Positions 51,624 through 60,046 of a stretch of 64,000 nucleotides of DNA are shown here, piece by piece (positions within the stretch are counted from its first letter, which is position 1; each line of letters begins with the position of its first letter). This stretch comes from ZC4RG35 sp040878345 (GTDB lineage: Bacteria > Actinomycetota > Acidimicrobiia > Spongiisociales > ZC4RG35), in NCBI GenBank assembly GCA_040878345.1, contig JBBDML010000016.1:43394-107393 (forward strand), given 5' to 3'. The translations under genes were made by a program, and so were the position numbers. The notes under the pieces were generated by a model. That model was not told the origin of the DNA. It worked only from the letters and a program-made list of their open reading frames with translations, and made no database searches.

Positions 51624-51639
51624 GCGAACGCGTGTTCGC
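51624..51639. promoter_or_regulatory. SOS box (LexA operator) upstream of uvrA
   Basis: GCGAACGCGTGTTCGC: 6-bp perfect arms GCGAAC/GTTCGC with a 4-bp centre. The core fits the actinobacterial LexA consensus CGAAC-RNR-TGTTCG at every position. It ends 49 bp before the uvrA start codon, a normal promoter distance, so SOS control of uvrA is very likely. Confidence 0.85.
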
Positions 51640-51769
51640 CTACCACGAACCGGGGTCGTACTGGGTGAATCCTCCATAGCGCAGAATGGTCGCGCCCCGC
51701 CTGAGGGTGTTCTCAGCGAGCCTGGCAAGGCGCCTTACAAAGGGAGCCCCCTTCATCCCTCAGATACAA

Positions 51770-51819
51770 GTCTGGGGACCCTTGCCAGTCAACGAGTCGG
51801 CCGACTCGATACCCCAGAC
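51770..51819 (+). promoter_or_regulatory. Palindromic leader structure before the Wzm/Wzt operon
   Basis: Outer arms GTCTGGGG (51770-51777) and CCCCAGAC (51812-51819) enclose a perfect 16-bp palindrome CGAGTCGGCCGACTCG (51793-51808). It lies about 75 bp before the permease start. It could be a regulator-binding palindrome or an RNA hairpin in the leader. Confidence 0.45.
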
Positions 51820-51894
51820 CTTGAGGAGCTGGTGTGGGCAGCCGATTTAGTACTTGCACATGTCACTGCCCATTTCCGACATACCCTGTCACCC

Positions 51895-52710
51895 GTGATC
51901 ACCGAGATCAGACCGACCCGGGGCCTTGCCGATCTCGACCTGCCAGAGGCCTGGCGCCGCAGGGAGCTTTGGTACTTCCTGGCCTGGCGCGACATCAAGG
52001 TCCGGTACAAGCAGACCTTCTTTGGGGCCGCTTGGGCCGTCCTGCAACCTGTCTCTTTGGCCGTGGTCTTCTCGATCTTCCTCGGTCGGTTGGTCAACGT
52101 TCCCAGTGAAGGAGTCCCCTACCCGGCGTTCGTGTTGACGGGGCTCGTTCCTTGGACTCTTTTCGCGTCGGCACTGTCCAGCTCGGCTAGGTCCCTAGTT
52201 CAAAGTCGTGAGATCATCTCCAGGGTCTACTTTCCCAGGGTCCTCCTGCCGCTCTCGGCGGCTACCTCACATCTTCTCGACTTCGTGATCGCGGCCGTTG
52301 TCGTGGTTGTCGCATTGTTGATCTACGGTATTCCTCCCGGTCTCGCAGTCCTTCTTGCGCCGATCATCGGCCTTCAGGCGTTCATTGTCTCAGTCGCCTT
52401 TGGAACTCTCCTGGCCGCTGTGAACGCCAGATATCGAGACGTCGAGTACGCGGTCCCGCTTCTAGTGCAGGTTTGGCTCTTTGTGACACCGGTCGCGTAC
52501 CCGGCTTCGCTCGTGCCATCCAATTGGCAGTGGCTGTACGGCCTGAATCCGATGGCGTGGGTTGTGGAGGCGTATCGGTGGTCGATGTTGGGTACCCCAG
52601 CGCCCGACGGGGCCCTCCTTGTGTCTTCGCTCATCGGCACGGGGCTGTTCGCATGGGCGGCCGCGATCTACTTCCAACGAACCGAGAGCATCCTGGCTGA
52701 TGTCGTCTGA
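51895..52710 (+). CDS. Polysaccharide ABC exporter permease (Wzm/TagG type)
   Basis: 271-aa ABC-2 permease with six membrane helices, starting about 40 residues in. The N-terminal ELWYFLAWRDIKVRYKQTFF is the amphipathic gate-helix signature of polysaccharide and teichoic acid exporters, and GAAWAVLQPVSLAVVFSIF follows. The GTG at 51895 fits the family N-terminus; the frame is open further upstream without coding character. It overlaps the ATPase gene by 11 bp. Confidence 0.88.
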   Translation: MITEIRPTRGLADLDLPEAWRRRELWYFLAWRDIKVRYKQTFFGAAWAVLQPVSLAVVFSIFLGRLVNVPSEGVPYPAFVLTGLVPWTLFASALSSSARSLVQSREIISRVYFPRVLLPLSAATSHLLDFVIAAVVVVVALLIYGIPPGLAVLLAPIIGLQAFIVSVAFGTLLAAVNARYRDVEYAVPLLVQVWLFVTPVAYPASLVPSNWQWLYGLNPMAWVVEAYRWSMLGTPAPDGALLVSSLIGTGLFAWAAAIYFQRTESILADVV

Positions 52711-53944
52711 CCCTCCCGTTATCACCACGCACGAAATTTCCAAGAAGTACCGACTGGGGACGCGCGCCTCATACGGACGTTTGACCGAATCCCTGGCGCG
52801 ACTGCCGGCCAAGCTGGTCAATCGAGCCGCCAAAACACCAGCGTCCGACTTCTGGGCCCTCCGTGACATAACTATTGATATCGCCCGGGGCGAGGTGGTG
52901 GGCATCATCGGCCGGAACGGCGCAGGTAAGTCGACCCTCCTCAAGATCCTGTCAAGAGTGACACGTCCGACATCTGGGAGAGCCGAGCTGCGAGGGCGCG
53001 TTGGCGCTCTCCTCGAGGTGGGGACCGGGTTCCATCCTGAGTTGACAGGGCGCGAGAACGTATTTCTGAGCGGAGCCATCTTGGGACTTTCGCAACGTGC
53101 GATCACCGCCCGCTTCGACGAGATCGTCGAGTTTGCTGACATCGGACCGTTCCTCGAGACCCCCGTGAAGCGATACTCGAGCGGGATGCGCGTCCGTCTG
53201 GGTTTCGCCGTCGCGGCGCATCTCGAGCCGGAAATCCTGATCATCGACGAGGTGTTGGCCGTTGGAGACGCGGCATTTCAACGGAAGTCGCTCGGCAAGA
53301 TGAGCGACGCTTCCAAGGGAGGACGGACGATCCTGTTCGTCAGTCACAACCTGGCTGCGGTGAAGAGCGTGTGCACGAGAAGCGTTCTCTTGGAGAAGGG
53401 GAGCGTCGTGCGGGATGGAATCCCCCACGAAGTTGTAGAGGAATACCTGCGAAGAACCGGAGAGATGAGCTTCGTCTCATTGGCTGATCGCTTAGACCGG
53501 CAAGGGAATGGCGCAATGCGGTTCGTAGGGGCGTGGGTGGAGTATCGGGGGACGCCATCCGATTTTGTCGTGACCGGCGAGTCGGCAGTCATCGCCCTCG
53601 CCTTCGAAACGTCAGCCCACGTGAGCAACGTGGACGTGACAGTCGGATTGTTCGACACCTTGGGGTCAGGCGCTCTGTTTTTGGGCAGCGAAATGGCAGG
53701 TGCATCGTGGTCAGTTGTGCCAACGACGGGTGTTTTTCGTTGCGCCATCGATAAGGTCGGTCTGCTGCCCGGAACGTATCAAGCAACCGTAATGGCCACA
53801 TTGAGAGGTGAACCCCTTGACTGGGTCCTCAATGCGTTCAGGGTCCAGGTCGAAGAGGGGGACTTCTTCGGCACTGGGAGACTTCCCCCAAACGGCTACG
53901 GACCGGTGGTTCAGGATCACGAGTGGACCCTCGGGGAAAGATGA
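52700..53944 (+). CDS. Polysaccharide ABC exporter ATPase with C-terminal sugar-binding domain (Wzt/TagH type)
   Basis: 414-aa ATPase. Walker A is IIGRNGAGKSTLLKILS near residue 73, the signature YSSGMRVRLGFAVAAHLE near 160, Walker B ILIIDEVLAVGD, and H-loop FVSHNLAAV. Residues from about 255 to 414 form an extra beta-rich domain, like the Wzt carbohydrate-binding domain that recognises the finished chain end. Together with the upstream permease it exports a lipid-linked glycan. Confidence 0.9.
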   Translation: MSSDPPVITTHEISKKYRLGTRASYGRLTESLARLPAKLVNRAAKTPASDFWALRDITIDIARGEVVGIIGRNGAGKSTLLKILSRVTRPTSGRAELRGRVGALLEVGTGFHPELTGRENVFLSGAILGLSQRAITARFDEIVEFADIGPFLETPVKRYSSGMRVRLGFAVAAHLEPEILIIDEVLAVGDAAFQRKSLGKMSDASKGGRTILFVSHNLAAVKSVCTRSVLLEKGSVVRDGIPHEVVEEYLRRTGEMSFVSLADRLDRQGNGAMRFVGAWVEYRGTPSDFVVTGESAVIALAFETSAHVSNVDVTVGLFDTLGSGALFLGSEMAGASWSVVPTTGVFRCAIDKVGLLPGTYQATVMATLRGEPLDWVLNAFRVQVEEGDFFGTGRLPPNGYGPVVQDHEWTLGER

Positions 53945-54039
53945 ACATCATGTTTGACACGATCGCCTGGTACCGGGACATCGTGGAGGGCGCTCAAGGA
54001 CCGACCACGCATCCCCGGATCGGACCTCGGAGCTGCTAG
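53941..54039 (+). pseudogene. Possible 32-aa gene remnant
   Basis: ORF whose ATG overlaps the Wzt stop (ATGA). It begins MNIMFDTIAWYRDIVEGAQG and runs 32 codons to a TAG. The coupling and aromatic N-terminus suggest the start of a former enzyme gene cut short before the next glycosyltransferase. It may equally be chance. Confidence 0.3.
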
Positions 54040-54050
54040 CACAACGCCCG

Positions 54051-54893
54051 ATGAACACAGGCCTTCCGAAGATCTCGATTGTCACCCCCTCATTCAATCA
54101 AGGGGAGTTCTTGGAACAAACAATGCTGAGCGTGCTCGATCAGGGCTATCAAAACTTGGAGTACATCGTCCTCGACGGAGGCAGCTCTGACGGCAGCGTC
54201 GAACTGATCCAGAAGCACGCCAGCCGCCTTACCAACTGGCGTTCGACCCCGGACCATGGACAGGCCGCCGCGCTGAGTGAAGGCTTCGAGATGGCAACCG
54301 GCGACATACTCGGTTGGGTGAACAGCGATGACCTGCTCGCACCGGGTGCCCTCATGCATGTGGCCGAGGCTTGGATGAAGAGGCCTGAGATCCTGATGGC
54401 TGGGGGATGTCAGGTATTCGGTGGCGAGCGGGACTCCCCACCACATTTTCCGATGTTCCAAAACGCCCCTGGCCCTGAGCCCCTGCCGATAGTCCGGATG
54501 CTGGACATGGCCATGCATTGGTTTCCGGGGGAATTCTTCTATCAGCCGGAGGTCTTCTTCCCAAAGAAGGCGTATGTCGAGGTCGGGGGTATCGACCCGA
54601 GTTACTTCTACACGATGGACTACGACCTGTGGATGAGATTCGCTCTGCACGGACTCGATGTGGTTGTGCTACCGCAAGTCCTGGCCTTCTACCGAGAGCA
54701 TCCAGGTCAGAAGACCTTCGACCTGGATGCTTTGCACAGGGAGATGGTTCGAACCGCCAACCGGTATTTGAAGGATGCAAGAGTCCCACTGTCGCCTATG
54801 CGGAGAAGACTGATGGCCGCGTCCAACACGCTTGCAGTTCGCCCTGTCACCAGGCGGGCCGTAGAAGAGTTCAGGCGCCTGTTCGGTGGCTGA
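54051..54893 (+). CDS. Family 2 glycosyltransferase
   Basis: 280-aa GT-A fold enzyme. Motifs are SIVTPSFNQGEFLEQTMLSV, YIVLDGGSSDGSVEL, the metal-binding GWVNSDDLLAPGAL (DxD-like SDD) and the acceptor-site MDYDLWMRFAL. The closest pattern is the WcaA/rhamnosyl or glucosyl GT2 group in capsule loci. It probably adds one sugar to the exported polymer at the cytoplasmic face. Confidence 0.87.
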   Translation: MNTGLPKISIVTPSFNQGEFLEQTMLSVLDQGYQNLEYIVLDGGSSDGSVELIQKHASRLTNWRSTPDHGQAAALSEGFEMATGDILGWVNSDDLLAPGALMHVAEAWMKRPEILMAGGCQVFGGERDSPPHFPMFQNAPGPEPLPIVRMLDMAMHWFPGEFFYQPEVFFPKKAYVEVGGIDPSYFYTMDYDLWMRFALHGLDVVVLPQVLAFYREHPGQKTFDLDALHREMVRTANRYLKDARVPLSPMRRRLMAASNTLAVRPVTRRAVEEFRRLFGG

Positions 54894-55902
54894 ATCCGCC
54901 CCGCCCCGATTCTCGGTCATCATCCCAACCTACAACTACGGTCGCTACCTTCCGACAGCCCTCGATTCTGTTCTCGATCAGTCACGGGACGATGTCGAGA
55001 TCCTTGTTGTCGACGACGCAAGCACAGACGCCACCCCAGAGATCGTGTCCCGCTACACCAGACATGTGGGGTACGTGCGACTCCCATCGAATGTTGGACC
55101 GGCAAGGGCGTGGGGTGAGGGCCTCGATCGCGTCAGCGGTCGCTATGTGTGCAAACTCGATGCCGATGATTGGCAACTGCCAGGATTCCTCGAGGCGATG
55201 GGTGCGGCATTGGATGACGCGCCATCGGCCGGAATGGCTGCAACCGCCGTGTTCGCCTATTACGAGTTGTTGAGCCGTATTTCACTTGCACCAGTCGGAG
55301 CGCCCGCCGGGCTACTGGACGCTCCCAACTTCCGGCTCCGATTGCTCGGACAGTTCTTCTTCTTCATGCCTGGGATCATGCTGCGCCGAGAAGCCCTCCT
55401 TGGGCAGGGACCTCCACGCCCTGAGTTGTGGATGGCCCATGATTGGGAGTTTCTGATTCGGGCCATGAGAGGTTGGTCTTGTTTCGTTCTCGACGAACCG
55501 CTGGCGGTCTATCGAGTGCACTCAGGATCAGTGACCCAGTCGGGTCGAACCGAGAGACTCCTCGCCGACATGACCATCCTCCAAGAGATGGCGTCCATGT
55601 CTGGATCCGCCCTATCGCTGACCGACCAGGAGAAAGAGCGGTTCTGTCTCGCCGTGGCAGAGACCTATCTGCGTCTCACGCCCTTGAACCTACTTCGGTT
55701 CGATTTTCGCGGAGCATTCAGACATGTCGAACTCGCCATGCAACTTGCGGGAGGGTCTGGGTGGGGTCCGACATCCTCCAAGGCAAGGATGCTATTTCGA
55801 GTCGCTGCAAGGAAGGGCAAGTCACACATGATTTGGAAGTTCGGCCTGGACTCCACGAACGTTGAGACTCTGCTACCGAAGCCGTCCTGCGCTTCAAATT
55901 GA
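54886..55902 (+). CDS. Family 2 glycosyltransferase
   Basis: 338-aa GT2 enzyme starting at a GTG that overlaps the previous gene by 8 bp. Motifs are SVIIPTYNYGRYLPTALDSV, ILVVDDASTDATPEI, CKLDADDWQLPGFL and the acceptor-site MAHDWEFLIRAM. The last 100 residues are helical without a membrane anchor. It is one of the polymer-building enzymes of the locus. Confidence 0.87.
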   Translation: MAESAPPRFSVIIPTYNYGRYLPTALDSVLDQSRDDVEILVVDDASTDATPEIVSRYTRHVGYVRLPSNVGPARAWGEGLDRVSGRYVCKLDADDWQLPGFLEAMGAALDDAPSAGMAATAVFAYYELLSRISLAPVGAPAGLLDAPNFRLRLLGQFFFFMPGIMLRREALLGQGPPRPELWMAHDWEFLIRAMRGWSCFVLDEPLAVYRVHSGSVTQSGRTERLLADMTILQEMASMSGSALSLTDQEKERFCLAVAETYLRLTPLNLLRFDFRGAFRHVELAMQLAGGSGWGPTSSKARMLFRVAARKGKSHMIWKFGLDSTNVETLLPKPSCASN

Positions 55903-55982
55903 CCGCGTCAACTATGTGCCACTTGCCTCATGACCAACTCGGACCCCGCGAATTGGTCTTGTCTGTAGGCGTTTGATCTCGC

Positions 55983-57182
55983 ATGAGAGTTCTCCACGCC
56001 GCCAGCTCTTACCCACTCGGGCCTGGTGACACGACGGCACCCTTTATGGAGGAGATGCTCGGCGCTCTGGCCAACCGTGGTCATCGAGTGAGTGTCGTCG
56101 TCCCGCGGGTCAAAGGGCTCCTTGAAGGGGCTCGCAACGGCGTCGAAGTGCAGGGGGCCGGGTATGCCCCTCAACGATTCCAACAATGGGGCTATGGCCG
56201 AAGTTTGACAAGTGACGGGAGCCTCCGGGCAGTGGCCGCGCTCGTCACGCCTTTTGCCCTGACCTCGATGGGTCGGGTGCTCAGATCCAACATCAAGACG
56301 GAAAAGCCCGACGTGGTGCACCTCCATTGGGTGCTCCCTCAAGGCCTCCTTGCTGTGGTGGTACCCAGATCGCTCCCTCTGGTGGTGTCGATCCATGGAG
56401 CAGATGTGGCCTTTTCCCGTGGGCTGCTGCGCAACATAGCGCGAGGAGTTCTGGCCCGAGCGGATGCCGTCGTAGCCGCCTCCACCGGAGTCCTGTCGGC
56501 CGTAGCCGACATCCATCCCGGCATCGAGTCCAAGTCTCATGTCATCCCCCACGGAGCCAACGATCTGCTTCTCCGCGGCCGCAGTTCAAGTCAAGCGCGG
56601 AGGCGCTTGGGACTGGTCCCTGAGGAGGCGATCATTCTGGCCGTCGGGCGACTGGTTCCCAAGAAGGGATTCGAGACCTTGATCAGGAGCATGGTCCATC
56701 TCGGACCAGCCGGCCCTCGTCTCTTCATAATCGGGGAGGGCCTCGATCGGGCTCGGCTGGAGGCAGCCATTCCCACCGAGATGACCGATCGCATACATCT
56801 TATCGGATCGAGGAGCCGTGGTGATTTGGCGGACTGGTATGCGGCTTCTGACGTTGTCGTCGTACCCAGCGTGCCCACAGGAGGTGATGTTGACAGCGGG
56901 CCGGTGGTGCTCATGGAGGCTATGGCGGCCGGCAGAGCGGTGGTCGCCACTCGGATTGGGATGGCCCCAGATCTGATCGAGACCGGTGTGAATGGTGTCC
57001 TACTCGACTCCATCGGAGAGGACGAGGTCGCCAAAGCCATCGACGTCGCTCTGAGGAGCGCCGAGCCATTTGGTCGCGCGGCCCGTGAGACATTCGAACG
57101 GGTGGGTGGCTGGACGCGTGTTGCCGAAGACCTGGAGACCGTCTACCGCAAGGTGATGATCGAACCGCCAGTCAAGCGTTGA
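55983..57182 (+). CDS. Family 4 glycosyltransferase
   Basis: 399-aa GT-B fold enzyme. The N-terminal domain has SSYPLGPGDTTAPFMEEML, HLHWVLPQGL and IHGADVAFSR. The C-terminal nucleotide-sugar domain has AVGRLVPKKGFETLIRSM and the retaining-GT4 signature GPVVLMEAMAAGRAVVAT, where the E of SGPVVLMEAM is the conserved Glu. It overlaps the convergent minus-strand GT4 gene by 11 bp. Confidence 0.89.
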   Translation: MRVLHAASSYPLGPGDTTAPFMEEMLGALANRGHRVSVVVPRVKGLLEGARNGVEVQGAGYAPQRFQQWGYGRSLTSDGSLRAVAALVTPFALTSMGRVLRSNIKTEKPDVVHLHWVLPQGLLAVVVPRSLPLVVSIHGADVAFSRGLLRNIARGVLARADAVVAASTGVLSAVADIHPGIESKSHVIPHGANDLLLRGRSSSQARRRLGLVPEEAIILAVGRLVPKKGFETLIRSMVHLGPAGPRLFIIGEGLDRARLEAAIPTEMTDRIHLIGSRSRGDLADWYAASDVVVVPSVPTGGDVDSGPVVLMEAMAAGRAVVATRIGMAPDLIETGVNGVLLDSIGEDEVAKAIDVALRSAEPFGRAARETFERVGGWTRVAEDLETVYRKVMIEPPVKR

Positions 57183-58239
57183 GCAGCGCCTGCATTGCGC
57201 CGAGCAGCTCCCCGGCTCGTGCCTGCCATGACCAAGCACCCTGGCGGGGGACGATTCGACGATTCCGCAGCTGGAACTCTATAGCCCTGGCCATGTCCTC
57301 CGCGTCCCCAGGGATAGCCACCGCCTCCACCGAAGCAGCAACGCGCCGATAGTTGGAGATATCCGTTACAACCACAGGCACCTCGCACGCCATGTACTCC
57401 AAGACCTTGTAGGAGCTGGTGTGTCGTGCCCAAGCTGTGTCCGGATAGGGCAGTACGGCAACGTCGAGGCCGGCGATTATCTGAGGGACTTCGGAATGGT
57501 CGACGAAGCCGCGGTTGTGAATCCAGGTTTCTGATGGCGGGTTGAACCCACGTTCGAGCGGACCAGCGATTTCCATGCGCAAGTCCGCACCTCTCCGGCG
57601 AAGGATGGAGACGGCTTCGACGAGCGTCTCGACCCCGCGGTCCCGGGCAAGTCCTCCGACATATCCGACTATGGCGGTTGGGCTTGGCTCCCGACGGCCT
57701 CCAGGGAATCGGGGTCGAAAGAGGTCCATATCCACCCCGTTGGGCACCACGGCCACCTGGTCTCCCAGCTTCAGCAAGAGTCTGAGGCTGTCAGAAACGA
57801 CGACCGTCAGGTCGGCGCCGTGCGCGAGGCTGTGGAAGAGCCGCTTCACTCCTGGGATGCGGCCGGAAGCGAACGCTTCGTAGTTGTCGAAGACATCGAA
57901 CACGAAGGGGACGCCCATCTGTCGGGCGATTCGTCGGCCGACCCATCCGAACTGGGTATCTGAGCCGGCGAGAACCACGTCCGGCCCGAAGCGACGTGCA
58001 GCGTCACCGACGCGCCTGAGATAGCTGGGGATGCCGGACACGAAGAGTGGAAGACTGACGAACTTGGCTGAGCCGACCGTGATCTCATCGACGGAACCCG
58101 AGCTGTAATCGGCGGCGAGCACCAATGACTGCACGCCGGAGGCAGCCAGGGCGACAGGCAGCTGGTAGTACCGACCGAATCGCTCGTTGACCAGGTCTCG
58201 GCTGGATGATCGCCGCTTGCACAGTGTCAGGACTTTCAA
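57172..58239 (-). CDS. Family 4 glycosyltransferase
   Basis: 355-aa GT-B enzyme. The N-terminal domain includes PFVFDVFDNYEAFASGRIPG. The donor domain has IVGYVGGLARDRGVETLVEA and HTSSYKVLEYMACEVPVVVT, where KVLEYMA holds the GT4 Glu. It begins with TTG at 58239. It shares an 11-bp tail overlap with the plus-strand GT4 gene and is the first minus-strand gene of the right half of the locus. Confidence 0.87.
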   Translation of the reverse strand: MKVLTLCKRRSSSRDLVNERFGRYYQLPVALAASGVQSLVLAADYSSGSVDEITVGSAKFVSLPLFVSGIPSYLRRVGDAARRFGPDVVLAGSDTQFGWVGRRIARQMGVPFVFDVFDNYEAFASGRIPGVKRLFHSLAHGADLTVVVSDSLRLLLKLGDQVAVVPNGVDMDLFRPRFPGGRREPSPTAIVGYVGGLARDRGVETLVEAVSILRRRGADLRMEIAGPLERGFNPPSETWIHNRGFVDHSEVPQIIAGLDVAVLPYPDTAWARHTSSYKVLEYMACEVPVVVTDISNYRRVAASVEAVAIPGDAEDMARAIEFQLRNRRIVPRQGAWSWQARAGELLGAMQALLNA

Positions 58240-58270
58240 AGTCCGCTCTCGCCGTCAGGTGCTGCGCGCA

Positions 58271-59029
58271 TCACCGACTCGAGACCCAGGATCGGGCTCG
58301 CCGGTAGAGCAGGTAACCAGGCCAGTACCCCGAATAGACCAGGCGCCAATAAGCACTCGGACAGTGACGAAGGTGAATCGCCCTTTCCTCGCCGAAACGG
58401 GCTCGCAGAGACTCCCAGTCTCTCCGGGAGCTGATCCCTGTGTCCGGCATCTCCGAGAGCACTTCGCCGGTGGCAACTGCCCGAGCGCCCCCTCTGAAGG
58501 TCCTCAAGAAGAACTCGTAGTCCATGTGAACGCTGAGGTCTGTGTCGAATTTGCCATACCGGTCAAACAGACTGCGCCGCGTGAATGCGCCCTGGTGGGG
58601 GAAGGGCTTGAAATTGATCCTCGAGGAGAAGGCATGCGATTTCAATCGTCGCCGCCTGTCCCGAGCAGTGAACAGAACATCAAAACAGACGACGTCGGCA
58701 CTGGTCTCGAGGGAGGTCTGTGCGAATGAAAGAGACTCTGAACCAGCGAATGTGTCGTCGGCGTTGAGGACGAGCACCCACTCCCCCAGTGCCAGGTCGA
58801 TCCCTTTGTTCAGGGCCTCGGCAATGCCGCTGTCGGGCTCGCTCACCCAACGGAGAGCCGGGCCTTCACGCTCTAGCCACGGCCTCGTCCCGTCGGTCGA
58901 GCCACCATCGATCACAATGTGCTCATAGTCGGTGAAGGTCTGGCCCGCCACGCTGGAGACGGTCCTCTGCAGTGCGGGCATGGCGTTGAGCGTGGCAGTC
59001 ACGATGGACACCTTGGGCCGGCCGGTCAT
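58271..59029 (-). CDS. Family 2 glycosyltransferase
   Basis: 252-aa GT2 enzyme with KVSIVTATLNAMPALQRTVS, IVIDGGSTDGTRPWL, the metal-binding VLNADDTFAGSESL and the acceptor-site HMDYEFFLRTF. It resembles the colanic-acid WcaA-type enzymes. It lies 4 bp after the GtrB-like gene in the same direction and 31 bp before the GT4 gene. Confidence 0.87.
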   Translation of the reverse strand: MTGRPKVSIVTATLNAMPALQRTVSSVAGQTFTDYEHIVIDGGSTDGTRPWLEREGPALRWVSEPDSGIAEALNKGIDLALGEWVLVLNADDTFAGSESLSFAQTSLETSADVVCFDVLFTARDRRRRLKSHAFSSRINFKPFPHQGAFTRRSLFDRYGKFDTDLSVHMDYEFFLRTFRGGARAVATGEVLSEMPDTGISSRRDWESLRARFGEERAIHLRHCPSAYWRLVYSGYWPGYLLYRRARSWVSSR

Positions 59030-59033
59030 GCGC

Positions 59034-59933
59034 TCAGTCGAGCGTGGACGGCATCACGTCGTGACGGCGCTTGTTGAGTTGCACCATCAAGTCCGCGATC
59101 AACCCGATGCCGGCGAGGGCAAAGGCAAGCCCCAGGATGATGATGGTGTTGGTCCCGGGCCGAAGGTCCTTGGTGATCAGGTCGTAGGCCAGCTTTCCCA
59201 CCCCAAAGATCCCGATGAGGGCAGCAGGCGGCCCGAAAAACCGGATCGGTTCGTGCATCAGAACCATTCGAATCACCTGGAGCAGGTAGCGACGGGTGTC
59301 CTTCAGCCAATGGAACTTCGACTTCCCGACCCTTGGTGCGTAATCGATCGGCACATACTTGATCGAGTAGCCGTTGGAGAGGAACGCCATGGTGATGGTG
59401 GTGACGCAGGAGAAGCCCCGAGGCAGTAGATACAAGAACTGGTCGGCGACCTCACGTCGGAAAGCCCGAAAACCCGAGTTGAGGTCGGGGATCTCCGTGC
59501 GTGACAAGTAGGAGGCCAGTCTTCTGATCAACCACTTGGCGGGGCGGCGCAGCATCTTGATGGTCCCCTCTTCGGTCCGGCGGGCCCCCACCACTTGGTC
59601 GTAGCCTTTGAGGGCCCTGACCAGGTCTGGGATCTCCTCATTGGGATAGGTCATGTCGACATCGGTCCAGACCACGACCCTGCCCTGGGCTGACATGGTC
59701 CCGAACTTCCGGGCCGATCCTGACCCACGGTTCGAACCGAAACGAATGACGGTGATCCCCTCGATCGAGGCGGCGACCCCGCCGGAGCCATCGGTGGAAC
59801 CGTCGTCCACGACAACCACCTCATAGGTGAACTCGCTGGAATCCATGGCGTGACGTATCCGCTTCACTTCGTCGATCAGGTGCCCGGCCTCGTTGTACAC
59901 CGGGAGGATGATGGAAACGTCAGGTGCTGTCAT
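59034..59933 (-). CDS. Polyprenyl-phosphate glycosyltransferase, GtrB/DPM1-like
   Basis: 299-aa GT2 enzyme with a catalytic domain (VSIILPVYNEAGHLIDEVKR, VVVDDGSTDGSGGV, WTDVDMTYPNEEI) and two C-terminal membrane helices (about residues 212-232 and 250-275). This layout makes polyprenyl-phosphate-linked glucose or mannose, the donor for GT-C enzymes such as the one at 60.8 kb. The ATG at 59933 matches the family start; an in-frame ATG at 59954 is the alternative. Confidence 0.87.
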   Translation of the reverse strand: MTAPDVSIILPVYNEAGHLIDEVKRIRHAMDSSEFTYEVVVVDDGSTDGSGGVAASIEGITVIRFGSNRGSGSARKFGTMSAQGRVVVWTDVDMTYPNEEIPDLVRALKGYDQVVGARRTEEGTIKMLRRPAKWLIRRLASYLSRTEIPDLNSGFRAFRREVADQFLYLLPRGFSCVTTITMAFLSNGYSIKYVPIDYAPRVGKSKFHWLKDTRRYLLQVIRMVLMHEPIRFFGPPAALIGIFGVGKLAYDLITKDLRPGTNTIIILGLAFALAGIGLIADLMVQLNKRRHDVMPSTLD

Positions 59934-60046
59934 CTCTTGGATCTCTGGATACATCGGCCGGCCATCCTGCTCCTTGAGAGTCGCATCTCGATGCCCCCAT
60001 TGTGGTCTCTTCGCCGCTCATCTCGCCGACAAGGCCGCTCGAGACG

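Larger units (their letters stand above)
51576..51894. other. Gene-free 319-bp divergent intergenic region (uvrA / polysaccharide exporter)
   Basis: Holds the uvrA promoter side with an SOS box (51624-51639) and the leader of the rightward Wzm/Wzt locus with a long palindromic structure (51770-51819). A plus-strand frame stays open through it into the permease gene but has no coding character. TANNNT-type TACCCT at 51882-51887 lies 7 bp before the permease GTG and could give a leaderless message. Confidence 0.6.

Noticed and set aside
51517..51894. N-terminal extension of the Wzm-like permease by 126 codons
   Set aside because: The extension covers the SOS box and palindromic leader and part of uvrA; the family starts near the GTG at 51895.
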